DNA of 64,000 bases from Asaia bogorensis NBRC 16594 (GTDB lineage Bacteria; Pseudomonadota; Alphaproteobacteria; Acetobacterales; Acetobacteraceae). Location of the stretch: the NCBI RefSeq assembly GCF_001547995.1, contig NZ_AP014690.1:2353001-2417000 (forward strand), written 5' to 3'. This document shows positions 1 through 9,375 of this stretch, piece after piece. The notes under the pieces were generated by a model. The model did no database searches. It saw only the letters and a program-made list of their open reading frames with translations, and was not told the DNA's origin. Made by a program: the position numbers and the translations under genes. How positions within the stretch are numbered: position 1 is the stretch's first letter; each line of letters starts with the position of its first letter.

Positions 1-54
1 GAGAACATCTCTTATTTCATCTGCTAAAGTAATTGTTGGTCTTCTATCTTCCAT
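1..54 (-). CDS. Partial hypothetical CDS, cut by the window start
   Basis: An ATG at position 54 on the minus strand opens a frame that runs off the left edge after 18 codons without a stop. It begins MEDRRPTITLADEIRDVL. The peptide is too short to assign a family. There is no convincing Shine-Dalgarno directly upstream; an AGGGGA lies about 25 bases away, which is too far. The DNA here is AT-rich compared with the rest of the window. It may be the start of a real gene outside the window or a chance frame. Confidence 0.22.
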   Translation of the reverse strand, partial: MEDRRPTITLADEIRDVL

Positions 55-850
55 ATTCCGGGACGCCGAAGCATTTCCCCTGAAGAAGGCGTGATACAAT
101 CCGAACCAGAAGTCAAATTTGAATCTACCTAAATAGTCACACCCCTGTCCAGAACCATCAGCTAAAACCTAACTATAACCCATCGGCCAAGGACATACTT
201 ATCCTTTGATTCGCCGTGATTATACAAGGCCTAATTTTTTTTACAGTTATTATTGTTTATATACCGCTCGTTTGTTCAAGCATTGTTTTATGTAGGAAAT
301 TATATCAGGTGAGATTCAAACCTTGTCTGACGAGCGCCTCCATGCGTACCCGGATATTCCACCCACCCCGACCTTCATGTTGAGACGCGCCGGGCGGCAT
401 ATCGGTACGATGTGGTGGTGTCGCACAGCGTGCAGCCATGCGTCCCACTGCCATTCATGAATATGGTGAGCAAAATCGCGATGACCAGCCCGGATCGCCC
501 TGTTTCGCCGACCCGATCACCCATGTCGTCCTGGTTATCGCACGCAGGCAATACGGCTCCCGAGTGAGACCTCGTGACGACGTCCGGATCGCAACGCCTT
601 GGACCTGCCTGGCGCGTCATCCTCAAGTCTGAATTTCCTCAGCCCCACCGACGCAGAGCCAGCTCCGTTCTCCTGCCCGTGGGCGCCCAACAGGAGGGGC
701 GAGAGATTCAGCGCCTTCGCGCACTTCCGATTATTGTGAAACCGAAACTTGCAAATGATGCTGGCCAGATTGGCGCATCTTACCTATAATCCGCATAGTT
801 CATTTTGTAAAATAAATAGTTTCTCGTTCAAGTTGAGGATCTACCGAAAA
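55..850. other. Intergenic region without a recognisable gene
   Basis: About 800 bases separate the left-edge frame from nagP. The first 270 bases are AT-rich with poly-T and poly-A stretches, and from about 330 onward the composition becomes GC-rich like coding DNA. Several short frames (for example 375-626 minus and 438-632 plus) overlap each other in antisense, and none gives a peptide I can place in a family. The GC-rich part could be a decayed gene. The nagP promoter should lie in the last 100 bases, but I see no clear -35/-10 pair. Confidence 0.5.
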
Positions 851-2131
851 ATGTCCCAACTCACTTCACATGATAACCGGCTGGTTGGCCCTTATGGCTA
901 CAGCGCCCTGGCTATCGCTGCGCTGATTTTCTTCGCCATGGGATTCGTGACCTGGCTTAACGGTCCGCTCATCTCGTTTGTACGCGTGGCCTTCTCGCTA
1001 AGCGAATTCAGCAGCTTTTTCATTCCGCTAGCGTTTTATTTCTCCTTTTTCCTGTTCTCCATTCCAACGTCTTTGATTGCTCAACGCCTCGGCCTCAAGA
1101 CAGGGCTCACCCTTTCGGTGCTCGTCTCGGCTCTTGGCGTCGCGGTTTTCGGACAATTTGTCGCGTGGCGTATCTATCCGGGGGCTCTGACCGGCCTCTT
1201 GATCCTCGGGGCGGGTATTTCGCTCATGCAGGTGGTGATCAACCCGCTGGTCAGCCTGCTGGGACCAGCCGATCGCGCGGCACAACGCATCTCGATCATG
1301 GGAATTTGCAACAAGACTGCAGGGATATTAGCGCCTCTGGTGCTTGGCCTCCTGGTCATGCGCAATATCGGTGCCGTCGCAGAGAAAGCCCAATCTGCTA
1401 CCGACCCTGTTGTCCGTGAAGCCTTGCTCAACAATTTCGTGCAGGCGCTTTATCTGCCCTATCTGGGTATGGCCGGCATTCTGGTGATTATCGCCGCCAT
1501 CGTGGCCTTCGCCCCCCTCCCCAATCTTGAAGCCCCCCCAATCCAGACAGGCGACGGCGCAAGCCCGAGCTTCTTCAAGCCGCATCTGGTGTTCGGTTTC
1601 ATTGCGATGTTCCTTTATGTCGGCATCGAAGTGATGGCGGGCGATGCGATTGGCACCTATGGGCAAAGCTTTGGCCTGCCTCTGGATGAGACCAAATTCT
1701 TCACGGCCCTGACGCTGACGGGGATGCTGGTCGGCTATATCATGGGCTTCATCATCGTACCGCGGTTCATACGGCAGGAAGTCTATGTACAGCTGTCCTG
1801 CCTTGTCGGCTGTGTGCTGACCGTTCTGGCGGTACTGACCCATGGCTATACCTCCGTTTTCTGCGTCGCACTGCTGGGTGTGACCAATGCCATGATCATG
1901 CCCACCCTTTTCCCGATTGCCATACGCGGCGCCGGTCATCTCACGGCCATGGCCTCGGCCATCATGGTCATGTCGTATAGCGGCGGTGCGGTCGTGCCCC
2001 AGTTCTATGTCTGGCTCAAACCGGTCTTCGGCTTTCAGGGCATGTTCGCCATGATCGTCATTCCGGCCTATCTCATCATTCTCGGTTACGCCCGCCGCTA
2101 TGGCCGCGTCGGGCTCTCACAGGGAGAATAG
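851..2131 (+). CDS. nagP: FHS-family sugar:H+ symporter, probable N-acetylglucosamine permease
   Basis: This 426-residue inner-membrane protein is a major facilitator of the fucose/glucose/galactose (FHS) group. About 12 hydrophobic segments span the chain, and the first membrane block (ALAIAALIFFAMGFVTWLNG) is typical of FucP/GluP proteins. The substrate is inferred from context: nagA starts five bases after the stop, and FHS permeases of the NagP type carry N-acetylglucosamine in other proteobacteria. I chose the ATG at 851 because a GAGG lies about 10 bases upstream and it gives the usual FHS N-terminus. An in-frame start at 749 would add 34 residues of no membrane character. Glucose or galactose uptake is the main alternative. 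Confidence 0.85.
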   Translation: MSQLTSHDNRLVGPYGYSALAIAALIFFAMGFVTWLNGPLISFVRVAFSLSEFSSFFIPLAFYFSFFLFSIPTSLIAQRLGLKTGLTLSVLVSALGVAVFGQFVAWRIYPGALTGLLILGAGISLMQVVINPLVSLLGPADRAAQRISIMGICNKTAGILAPLVLGLLVMRNIGAVAEKAQSATDPVVREALLNNFVQALYLPYLGMAGILVIIAAIVAFAPLPNLEAPPIQTGDGASPSFFKPHLVFGFIAMFLYVGIEVMAGDAIGTYGQSFGLPLDETKFFTALTLTGMLVGYIMGFIIVPRFIRQEVYVQLSCLVGCVLTVLAVLTHGYTSVFCVALLGVTNAMIMPTLFPIAIRGAGHLTAMASAIMVMSYSGGAVVPQFYVWLKPVFGFQGMFAMIVIPAYLIILGYARRYGRVGLSQGE

Positions 2132-2135
2132 GATC

Positions 2136-3251
2136 GTGCTTACCCAGCTTACCGGACAGATCGTCCTGCCAGATCGTATCATGCCCGGTACAATTTCCTT
2201 CGATGAAGTGATCCGATCCATCGAGCCGGCTACCGGGGCGACCGATCGTTACATCCTGCCCGGCTTCATTGATGGGCACGTACATGGCGGGGGCGGCGCT
2301 GACACGATGGATGGCCCCGAGGCCATCAGAACGCTCGCACGATTTCATATGCAGCATGGCACGACCACAATCCTGCCAACCACAATCACCCGTCCCTGGG
2401 CCGATGTCATGCGCGCGCTTCATGATGTGGCCGGCATCATGGAAAATCCCGGTTCCGATGAGCCGCGTATTCATGGTGTCCATCTGGAGGGCCCTTTTGT
2501 CAGCCCTCACAAGCTCGGGGCGCAACCGCCTTTCACCATAGCCCCCACCTCCGACAAGCTCGATGATGTGCTGGCAGCCCGATGCGTGCGCGTGGTGACT
2601 CTTGCACCCGAGATAGAGCACGCTGATGAGGCTATAGATCGCCTCGCTGCTGCCGGCATCCGCGTCAGTCTCGGCCATACCACGGCAGATTACGAAACGA
2701 GCGTAACCGCCCTTTGCCGTATCTGTACGGCAGGAGGGGTCGGCGGCGGGACGCATCTTTTCAATGCCATGTCGCCTGTGGAGGGCCGCAATCCGGGCCC
2801 GGTCACCGCCTTGATGTGTCATGACGCCAGCTATGCGGAAATGATTTTCGACACCCATCACGTGCATCCGGCCAATTTCCGGCTCGCCTCACGCGTCATG
2901 CGTGATCGTCTGGTTTTTGTGACCGATGCCATGCGTGGCGCGGGTCAGCCTGACGGCCCGAGTTCGCTCGGTGGTCAGGATGTGGTCATCAAGGATGGCG
3001 TGGTCCGCCTGCCGAACGGTTCGCTGGCTGGCAGCGTGCTGACGCTCGATCAGGCCTTGCGCAATGCTGTGGCCCATGGGGCCTCCCTGCCTGAAGCGAG
3101 CGCACTGGTGAGCAGCAACCCGGCGCGTTATCTCGGCCTTCACGACCGTGGCACACTCGACTGCGGAAAGCTGTCCGATATGGTGGTAATGGATGCAGCA
3201 CTTGCCGTGCGCGAGATCTGGGTTGGCGGACGCAAAACCTACGAGGCATGA
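2136..3251 (+). CDS. nagA: N-acetylglucosamine-6-phosphate deacetylase
   Basis: The 371-residue cytoplasmic amidohydrolase removes acetate from GlcNAc-6-phosphate to give glucosamine-6-phosphate, the first committed step of amino-sugar catabolism. It shows the metal-binding HVH of PGFIDGHVHGGGG, the LEGPFV motif, the SLGHTTA histidine, the HLFNAM motif and the FVTDAM motif with the catalytic aspartate. I prefer the GTG start at 2136, with AGGGAG about 9 bases upstream; an ATG at 2100 in the same frame lies inside nagP and has no ribosome site. It forms an operon with nagP. Neither nagB nor a GlcNAc kinase is in the window, so the rest of the pathway must be elsewhere. Confidence 0.92.
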   Translation: MLTQLTGQIVLPDRIMPGTISFDEVIRSIEPATGATDRYILPGFIDGHVHGGGGADTMDGPEAIRTLARFHMQHGTTTILPTTITRPWADVMRALHDVAGIMENPGSDEPRIHGVHLEGPFVSPHKLGAQPPFTIAPTSDKLDDVLAARCVRVVTLAPEIEHADEAIDRLAAAGIRVSLGHTTADYETSVTALCRICTAGGVGGGTHLFNAMSPVEGRNPGPVTALMCHDASYAEMIFDTHHVHPANFRLASRVMRDRLVFVTDAMRGAGQPDGPSSLGGQDVVIKDGVVRLPNGSLAGSVLTLDQALRNAVAHGASLPEASALVSSNPARYLGLHDRGTLDCGKLSDMVVMDAALAVREIWVGGRKTYEA

Positions 3252-3423
3252 GTGGAGGTGGGGACAGGCGTGAGAAATCCCTCAATCCTCTCACGAGTTT
3301 GTAACAATATCACACGAAATCTTGTATTTTTTCTTGGTGTTGCGCGAACATGTCTTTCTGTTAATGCCTTGTGCAATCACGCTGCCGCTTGAAGGCAGCG
3401 GCCAACTCAGACCAGTCAGAGTG

Positions 3424-4941
3424 ATGAGCAGAACAGAACTGATCCCGCACACCCCTTCCAGCCCATCTGGCGCGTGCCCCTCTGCGGGCCATAAAAGACG
3501 TCCCGCAAGGCGATGGCGAGCCTCTCTCGCCCTGTCGCTGACGCTCGCCTGCGGTGCGGTCTCAGCCACACAGGTTCACGCTCAGGCGCAGACGGCCAAG
3601 ACCCTCGAGAGTGACGATTACGTTGCGATGGGTTTTCCCATTGCCGGTCAGGGCGCTGTGCCCATCGGGCCGCTTGTTCCTTCCCTCTATGGTAATCCGC
3701 ATCTTCTGGGTGACTGGGGCGGGGCGCAAAGCTGGATGCAAGAGCGCGGTATCTTCCTCAACATAGCGCTTAACGAGGAATATATGGGCAATCTCACGGG
3801 TGGGCGCACGCGTGATAATGTCTTTGCCGGTCAGGTTGCAGCCGAACTCGACATCGACTGGCAGAAGCTGGCAGGGTTCAAGGGATTCTGGACACATATG
3901 CTGGTCGTGAACGGTCATGGCCGCAATTTCAGCTACTCGCTGGGCGATTATGTCTCCAACCCCGAGCAGATCTACGGCGCGCGCGGCAATGTCGTCGCCC
4001 ATCTTGTCTCGATGTACGCTGACAAGACCTTCCTACATGACCGGGTCATTCTTTCCGCTGGTGTGATTCCTACCGGGACGTTCTTCGACTTCGATGCACT
4101 TGCCTGTAACTTCATGAATGTCAGCGTGTGCGGCAATTTTGCACCGGGCAAATATGCGCCGGGCGGACGCGACTGGCCCTCTGCCAATATCGGCGCCGTG
4201 CTGCGCGTGCGCCCGACGGAGCGCACCTATCTCATGGGTGGGTTGTTTGCCGTCAGCCCGCATTCCTTCAATGGCGGCGTGTCAGGCTGGGCCCTTGCCC
4301 AGGATGGTCTGGGCAAGCTCAGCTCTCAGTTCGAGGCTGGCTGGGATCCCGCATTCGGCAAGGACAAGCTGCTGGGTCACTACAAGGTCGGGTTTTATTA
4401 CGACAATTCACGCTACCCGCATCTTTATGAGGATCGCTATGGCGGCTCCTATCAGGCCAGCGGCCTGGGCGCGCGCCAGCAATCGGGTATGTGGTCCAGC
4501 TGGTTCATGTTCGACCAGATGCTCATGCGCAGTGGTAAAGGCCTGGCCGATGGTCTGATCGTTATCGGCGGTGTCGGTTACGCCCAGGGCAATGTGGTGG
4601 CCATGCGTGATCATGAATGGATCGGCCTCCTTCAAAGCGGCACGCCTTGGCATCGCCCGCTCGACCAGATCGGTGTCATGTTCCAGCATATGAACATGAG
4701 CCGCTCGGTGCGCTTGCAGCAGGAATCCTCAGTCGCTCTGGGGCTGCCTTTCGTGTCCAACCAGTGGGGCAACGTTTACGGCGTGCAGAACTGGGAACAG
4801 GTCTGGGAAGCTTTCTACAGCGTGCATCTGGCACGGGCCACGGCGCTGCAGTTTGACTTCCAGTATCTGCAGCATCCCGGTGCCACAACCACCTTCAACG
4901 ACGCCGCTGTGATTGGCGGCCAGTTCACCACCAACTTCTGA
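3424..4941 (+). CDS. oprB: Carbohydrate-selective porin, OprB family
   Basis: This is a 505-residue outer-membrane beta-barrel of the OprB family, which lets sugars cross the outer membrane. The N-terminus has a twin-arginine-rich basic stretch followed by a hydrophobic segment (LALSLTLACGAVSA) and an AxA-type cleavage region near VHAQA. The mature start GNPHLLGDWGGA and the following RGIFLNI are typical of the family, and the chain ends in an aromatic residue (TTNF), as expected for barrel insertion. I chose ATG 3424 because upstream in-frame sequence does not look like a signal peptide. It follows nagP-nagA by 170 bases on the same strand, so it may serve amino-sugar uptake, but many acetic acid bacteria carry several OprB copies. 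Confidence 0.88.
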   Translation: MSRTELIPHTPSSPSGACPSAGHKRRPARRWRASLALSLTLACGAVSATQVHAQAQTAKTLESDDYVAMGFPIAGQGAVPIGPLVPSLYGNPHLLGDWGGAQSWMQERGIFLNIALNEEYMGNLTGGRTRDNVFAGQVAAELDIDWQKLAGFKGFWTHMLVVNGHGRNFSYSLGDYVSNPEQIYGARGNVVAHLVSMYADKTFLHDRVILSAGVIPTGTFFDFDALACNFMNVSVCGNFAPGKYAPGGRDWPSANIGAVLRVRPTERTYLMGGLFAVSPHSFNGGVSGWALAQDGLGKLSSQFEAGWDPAFGKDKLLGHYKVGFYYDNSRYPHLYEDRYGGSYQASGLGARQQSGMWSSWFMFDQMLMRSGKGLADGLIVIGGVGYAQGNVVAMRDHEWIGLLQSGTPWHRPLDQIGVMFQHMNMSRSVRLQQESSVALGLPFVSNQWGNVYGVQNWEQVWEAFYSVHLARATALQFDFQYLQHPGATTTFNDAAVIGGQFTTNF

Positions 4942-4948
4942 GCAAGGC

Positions 4949-4974
4949 GCTGCGCCGGTACACACCGGCGCAGC
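4949..4974. terminator. GC-rich hairpin between convergent genes
   Basis: A perfect 11-base-pair stem (GCTGCGCCGGT / ACCGGCGCAGC) with a four-base loop lies 8 bases after the oprB stop and 27 bases before the adenine deaminase stop on the other strand. It has no strong U-run on either side, so it is a terminator candidate shared by the two convergent genes, not a classical one. Confidence 0.55.
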
Positions 4975-5000
4975 CCTGATCAACCTTGTTTATCCAACGT

Positions 5001-6704
5001 TCAGGATACCAGTGTCATGGTATCCACATCGATCATCCCGAGATCTGTGATCTTGAGATGCGGAATGACCGGCAGCGGCAGGAACGCCAGTTGCAGGAAG
5101 GGCTCCTCCAGCGTGCCCCCCATGGCGCCGACTGCCGCACGCAGTTTTTCCAGATCGGCCCGCACAACCTCGAAGGGTCTGTCGCTCATCAGCCCAGCCA
5201 AGGGCAGGGACAATTCGGCCACGACGTGACCCTCCCGGACCGCCACGAAGCCACCACCGAGTTCGGCCAGTCGCGCGACAGCCAGCGCCATATCGCTGTC
5301 ATTCATCCCGACGACACAAAGATTATGGCTGTCATGCCCCACCGATGAGGCGAGCGCCCCGGTGCTCAGGCCAAAGCCTTTGACGAAACCGCGGCCGATA
5401 TTGTCATTCTTGCCATGCCGCGCGATGACACAGATCTTCGCGATATCACGTGCCGGGTCTGGCTGAACCGCCCCACCCTGCACGGGCAGATCGAAACGCA
5501 GGAAGTCCGTTATGATCTGCCCCGGCACGATACCGATGACAGGCCTGTTTTCCCCCGGTGCAGCGATAATCAGATCTTCGGCGGTGATCGGCGCGGCGAG
5601 GCGCATCGTGCCATATCCCTGCGGGTCGATCGTCTCACGCGCTGCAAACAACGCCTCGTCAACCAGACGCCCCGCCGAAAAGACCTGCGCGACCTGACAG
5701 GTTTCGAGGTCATCAAGCAGAACGATATCGGCACGCTGTCCCGGGGCAATCTGCCCGCGATCGCGCAAGCCAAAAGCACGCGCCGCCGAGAGGGACGCCG
5801 CACGGTAGGCCGCGAGCGGGGCGACGCCAAGCGCAATGGCCTTGCGTATCAGGAAGTCGATATGGCCCTCATGCGCGATTTCGAGCGGATTGCGGTCATC
5901 GGTGCAGAAAGCGAAAAACTGCGAGGTCTCGGGGGTCAGCAGAGGCGCCAGCGCTGCCAGATCCTTGCAAACCGACCCCTCGCGAATGAGGATGGTAATA
6001 CCCTTGCGGATCTTCTCAAGCGCCTCATCGGCCAGCGTGGCCTCGTGGTCCGTCAAAATACCCGCGGACAGATAGCCGTTGAGCTTGTGCCCACGCAAAA
6101 GAGGCGCATGACCGTCGATATGCTCACCCGCAAAAGCCACGAGCTTGTCGATGCAATCGGGCTGGCATGAAAGCACGCCCGGGAAATTCATGAATTCAGC
6201 GAGCCCGATCACCTTGGGATGGGACCGGTAGTGCATGAGAGCGTCAGCATCGAGAACAGCCCCCGAGGTTTCGAACGGTGTGGCTGGCACGCAGCTCGAC
6301 AGATTGACGCGCAGATCCATCACGGTGCGGGTAGCGCATTCGAGGAAATACCCGAAGGCGTCGCCGCCCAGCACATTCGCCATTTCGTGTGGATCGCAGA
6401 TCGCCGTTGTCACGCCATAGGGCAGCACACAGCGATCAAACTCGAATGGCGTAATCAGCGACGATTCAACGTGCAGATGCGTATCGATGAAACCGGGAAC
6501 GGCAATGCGTCCCTGCCCATCGATCTCCCGCACTCCTTCATAGCTGTCGAGAATACCCACGACACAATCACCACAGATCGCGATATCGGTCGGCAGCAGG
6601 TCACCCGTGACCAGATCGAACAGCCTGACATTGCGTATGACGAGATCGGCTGGCTCTGCCCCCGCCCCCTGCCTCACACGCCGTTCGATTGCATCACGCA
6701 TCAT
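5001..6704 (-). CDS. ade: Adenine deaminase
   Basis: The 567-residue protein belongs to the AdeC amidohydrolase family that converts adenine to hypoxanthine plus ammonia in the cytoplasm. Visible motifs are the metal ligands in [13 protein letters not shown], the [10 protein letters not shown] block, [11 protein letters not shown], and [11 protein letters not shown] in the C-terminal half. Length is close to the E. coli enzyme. The start is taken at ATG 6704, where GGAGGAG sits 7 bases upstream; the next codon is also ATG. Its product, hypoxanthine, is the substrate of the xanthine dehydrogenase encoded 10 kb away, so the two fit one purine-degradation route. Confidence 0.93.
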   Translation of the reverse strand: MMRDAIERRVRQGAGAEPADLVIRNVRLFDLVTGDLLPTDIAICGDCVVGILDSYEGVREIDGQGRIAVPGFIDTHLHVESSLITPFEFDRCVLPYGVTTAICDPHEMANVLGGDAFGYFLECATRTVMDLRVNLSSCVPATPFETSGAVLDADALMHYRSHPKVIGLAEFMNFPGVLSCQPDCIDKLVAFAGEHIDGHAPLLRGHKLNGYLSAGILTDHEATLADEALEKIRKGITILIREGSVCKDLAALAPLLTPETSQFFAFCTDDRNPLEIAHEGHIDFLIRKAIALGVAPLAAYRAASLSAARAFGLRDRGQIAPGQRADIVLLDDLETCQVAQVFSAGRLVDEALFAARETIDPQGYGTMRLAAPITAEDLIIAAPGENRPVIGIVPGQIITDFLRFDLPVQGGAVQPDPARDIAKICVIARHGKNDNIGRGFVKGFGLSTGALASSVGHDSHNLCVVGMNDSDMALAVARLAELGGGFVAVREGHVVAELSLPLAGLMSDRPFEVVRADLEKLRAAVGAMGGTLEEPFLQLAFLPLPVIPHLKITDLGMIDVDTMTLVS

Positions 6705-6945
6705 CTGCCTCTCCTCCGGGGCACGAGGCAAAGCCTCACGCCCACAACCCATCATATAGGTCATCTATAGAGGATATCGCGACAGAGGAAACGGGGCCCG
6801 GCCTGTCCCGGCTGCAATCCGAAACATCACCCCGCTAATGCAGAGGTTTGCGACGCAGTTTTGGTATTACGTCGCGCCACGCCGCCCGGCATGACTGCTT
6901 CACGGCAGCCTGGCGGAGCGGCGCTATCATTCAGTCGTCGCTGGA

Positions 6946-8598
6946 TCAGGCAGCGTCGAGCCTCTTGCCCATGTTGTAGTAGTTCTCGTCGAAAGTCTGC
7001 GTGGTGATAATCGAGGCTGCCAGTTCACGCAGAGTCTCGAGGTTCTGCTCCAGACGCGCTGCGACAGCCTCATTCGATTTGTCATCAAGGAAGATCGTGC
7101 GGTTGGCATGATCCTGGATGGAACCGACCAGACTGATAAAATCGGCCAACTCGTAATTTCCCTGCACAGCGCCAGGTGTCCGCAGATAGGTCATGACCTC
7201 GTGGTGAATCTTGTAGAACTCTGCGACCGTACCGTGAATGCTCTCCACAAACTCGATATCGTCGAACTTGTCGTTCATGAAGAGAACGCACATGAACATG
7301 AAATAGAAGCATGCATCCCAGTTCGTCTTGACGAACATGTAATTCCAGTCGTCGAAGCGCGGGCTGGAATCATGATGCGTATCGACGAAACCAGCATAGA
7401 CCTCCGAGAGCAGATCGTTCATCTGTCCGATCAGCTGCTTCCCGTCGGGCCGGGTAATCGCGTTCGTGATCATGGTATTCGCGAGCCCGATCAGATCGGT
7501 CCCGTTGGAATACATAGGGTCGACAAAGCCGGCGGCTTCACCGGTAAGGGCCCATCCATCTTCCGAGAGGTAATGCTTGGAAAGATAGGAGTAATTGCGC
7601 AGCATCACAAAATCGATGACCTCGAAAGCCTTCTCCTCGAGATAATCCTGCATGCGCGGTTCATGACGCCTGAGCCAGTCCGATGCCAGCGGATGAGAGC
7701 TCATCTCTGACAGCTTGTGCACGCTGTTGTCGAATACGATTCCGATGCTGGTCGTCTGCTTGTTGATGGGAATGATCCACACCCAGTACCCCTTGCCGAC
7801 AAGATGGGTGGTGCTGCGTCCGCGCTCCTGCGCGTCAGTGAACGGATTGGCTGCATCGGCGGCGTTAAGGAACTCGTTGATGTCGACATCCCCACCGACA
7901 CGGAACCAGACAGCCGAATGATTGACAGCAGCCTCTTTCTGCAGGCCGAACTGCTTCATCAATACGCGTCCGCGGCCCGAAGCATCGACGACCCAGCGTG
8001 CATCGCGCGTGGTCACGGTGCCATCATGATCACGAACGGAGACGGTGTTGTGATCGCTCCCCTTCTCCATTCCAAGGACACGACAATTCTCGATCAGCGT
8101 GACCCTGTTGCCGAGTTCGTCACGCAAATGGTTCTCGAGCCGTCCGCGATCGATCTGATAAGTCGTATGATAGGGGTAATATTCGAGCCCGAGCTCGCGA
8201 TAGGGTGCCTCACCCGTCAGCCCCTGCGTCTGGATAAAGCGTAGTCCCATCTTGCGCAGATGCTGAGTCTCGAGGTGAGTTTTACACCCAACAACCTGCG
8301 CAAGATAATAGGCACCGATCTCGACAGTGGATTCACCCACCTTGTGAATCCGCTCGGGATAGGGAAACTTGCGATTGTGAACGATGCAGATATCGAGCGT
8401 CGGCTGCTTGTCCAGCAACTGCTTGGCCAAGGTAAGACTGGCAAGACCAGCCCCCATGATCAGGACGTCATGAACGGGTTGTGGGTTGTTTGCTGGCACG
8501 GTGCGCACTCGATACAGGCTGAATTGTGACTTTATATTTCGCCTTGCTTGGGCGAATTCGTTGAACACTGAATTAAGTCTTGCCTTACCTTGAATCAA
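6946..8598 (-). CDS. Flavin-dependent halogenase-like FAD oxidoreductase
   Basis: This protein of about 550 residues has an N-terminal dinucleotide fold (VLIMGAGLASLTLAKQL). It carries the features used to recognise flavin-dependent halogenases: a WxWxIP motif (WVWIIP), the FxxPxxSxG pattern in GFVDPMYSNG, and a GEST block preceded by lysine. It would use FADH2 from a partner reductase, but no reductase and no obvious substrate carrier is adjacent. The start is uncertain: the frame opens with TTG at 8598, and GTG codons at 8568, 8508 and 8499 are alternatives; none has a good ribosome site and the first in-frame ATG is inside the FAD motif. It could also be a plain FAD monooxygenase. The substrate is unknown. 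Confidence 0.7.
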   Translation of the reverse strand: MIQGKARLNSVFNEFAQARRNIKSQFSLYRVRTVPANNPQPVHDVLIMGAGLASLTLAKQLLDKQPTLDICIVHNRKFPYPERIHKVGESTVEIGAYYLAQVVGCKTHLETQHLRKMGLRFIQTQGLTGEAPYRELGLEYYPYHTTYQIDRGRLENHLRDELGNRVTLIENCRVLGMEKGSDHNTVSVRDHDGTVTTRDARWVVDASGRGRVLMKQFGLQKEAAVNHSAVWFRVGGDVDINEFLNAADAANPFTDAQERGRSTTHLVGKGYWVWIIPINKQTTSIGIVFDNSVHKLSEMSSHPLASDWLRRHEPRMQDYLEEKAFEVIDFVMLRNYSYLSKHYLSEDGWALTGEAAGFVDPMYSNGTDLIGLANTMITNAITRPDGKQLIGQMNDLLSEVYAGFVDTHHDSSPRFDDWNYMFVKTNWDACFYFMFMCVLFMNDKFDDIEFVESIHGTVAEFYKIHHEVMTYLRTPGAVQGNYELADFISLVGSIQDHANRTIFLDDKSNEAVAARLEQNLETLRELAASIITTQTFDENYYNMGKRLDAA

Positions 8599-8755
8599 CT
8601 ACAAAACCCGATCAAAATAGCGAGATCAAAAGCTGGAAAACCTTTGGCAATGTTTGAAAACCATTGCGTCGCCATCATCTTTCCGAAGTATATGATGGAT
8701 ATATTGATGTATAACAGATTACATACTTGCAATTAACCATTATAGAGATAATGCC

Positions 8756-9052
8756 GTGAGTTTTTCTGCTCGTGAACGCGATATATTGCTATCGCAAACA
8801 GGCGTTGGTCCCACCGTAATACGGCGCCTCGAGGACGCCGGAATAACAAGTTTTTCTGCACTCGCGCTCGCCTCAGCGGATGAGCTCTGCCACACTATAG
8901 CCCATCAGCTTGGTAGCACTTGCTGGCGAAACAGCCCGCAAGCCCGTGCGGCACTCGTCAGAGCCATCAACGCCGCACGTCATGTCATTGCCGGGACAGA
9001 GGCTGAGGTCACGCTCGTAATCAAAGGATTTCACCCCTTCCCCCTTCCCTAA
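8756..9052 (+). CDS. Small helix-hairpin-helix protein
   Basis: The 98-residue protein starts with GTG at 8756. Residues 14-40 (QTGVGPTVIRRLEDAGITSF) form a helix-hairpin-helix-like unit of the kind that contacts DNA backbone or acts as a small interaction module; the later helix has a single-file pattern of Ala and Arg. No enzyme motif is visible. It lies 77 bases upstream of feoA and may share regulation with the iron genes, although the Fur-like box is between them. I do not recognise a named family with certainty; a Cdd1-like pathogenicity-locus protein is one possibility. Confidence 0.6.
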   Translation: MSFSARERDILLSQTGVGPTVIRRLEDAGITSFSALALASADELCHTIAHQLGSTCWRNSPQARAALVRAINAARHVIAGTEAEVTLVIKGFHPFPLP

Positions 9053-9079
9053 GAAAACATGAAGGACTATCTAGGCAAT

Positions 9080-9094
9080 TGAGAAGCGTTCTCA
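9080..9094. promoter_or_regulatory. Putative Fur box upstream of feoA
   Basis: The sequence TGAGAAGCGTTCTCA is an inverted repeat with 6-base arms, embedded in GCAAT-TGAGAA...TTCTCA-GGG. It resembles alphaproteobacterial Fur sites built on TGAGAA-TTCTCA arms. It is placed 36 bases before the feoA start, where a ferric-uptake repressor would block transcription. The assignment is by pattern and context. Confidence 0.55.
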
Positions 9095-9129
9095 GGGCGT
9101 CTCGCCCCAGATTACAGGTGTATTGACCC

Positions 9130-9369
9130 ATGACTCTCGACTCCCTTCCCAAAGGCGCCCACGCGGTGATCAGTCAGGTCGTTTCCCGTACGGAGAATGA
9201 CCCGATCGCCCTGCGCCTTGGGGAGCTTGGCTTCATTCCGGGCGCACCTGTCGAGATCGTCGCGACCGGGCCGGTCGGCCATGACCCCATTGCCGTTCGT
9301 CTTGGTTCCACCTGCTTCGCCCTGCGTCGTGGCGAAGCTGCACGCGTCTCGCTCAAGCGCGATCACTGA
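9130..9369 (+). CDS. feoA: Ferrous iron transport protein A
   Basis: The 79-residue protein is a FeoA SH3-like domain that helps the FeoB ferrous-iron channel in the cytoplasm. It has the family layout of a short N-terminal strand, the RLGELGFIPGAPVEI core, and the final RRGEAARV strand. It is followed after six bases by feoB, so the two are co-translated. A Fur-like box lies just upstream. Confidence 0.9.
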   Translation: MTLDSLPKGAHAVISQVVSRTENDPIALRLGELGFIPGAPVEIVATGPVGHDPIAVRLGSTCFALRRGEAARVSLKRDH

Positions 9370-9375
9370 TCCCTG

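Noticed and set aside
375-789. Overlapping short frames on both strands before nagP
   Set aside because: They overlap each other, lack ribosome sites and match nothing known; kept only as a possible remnant.
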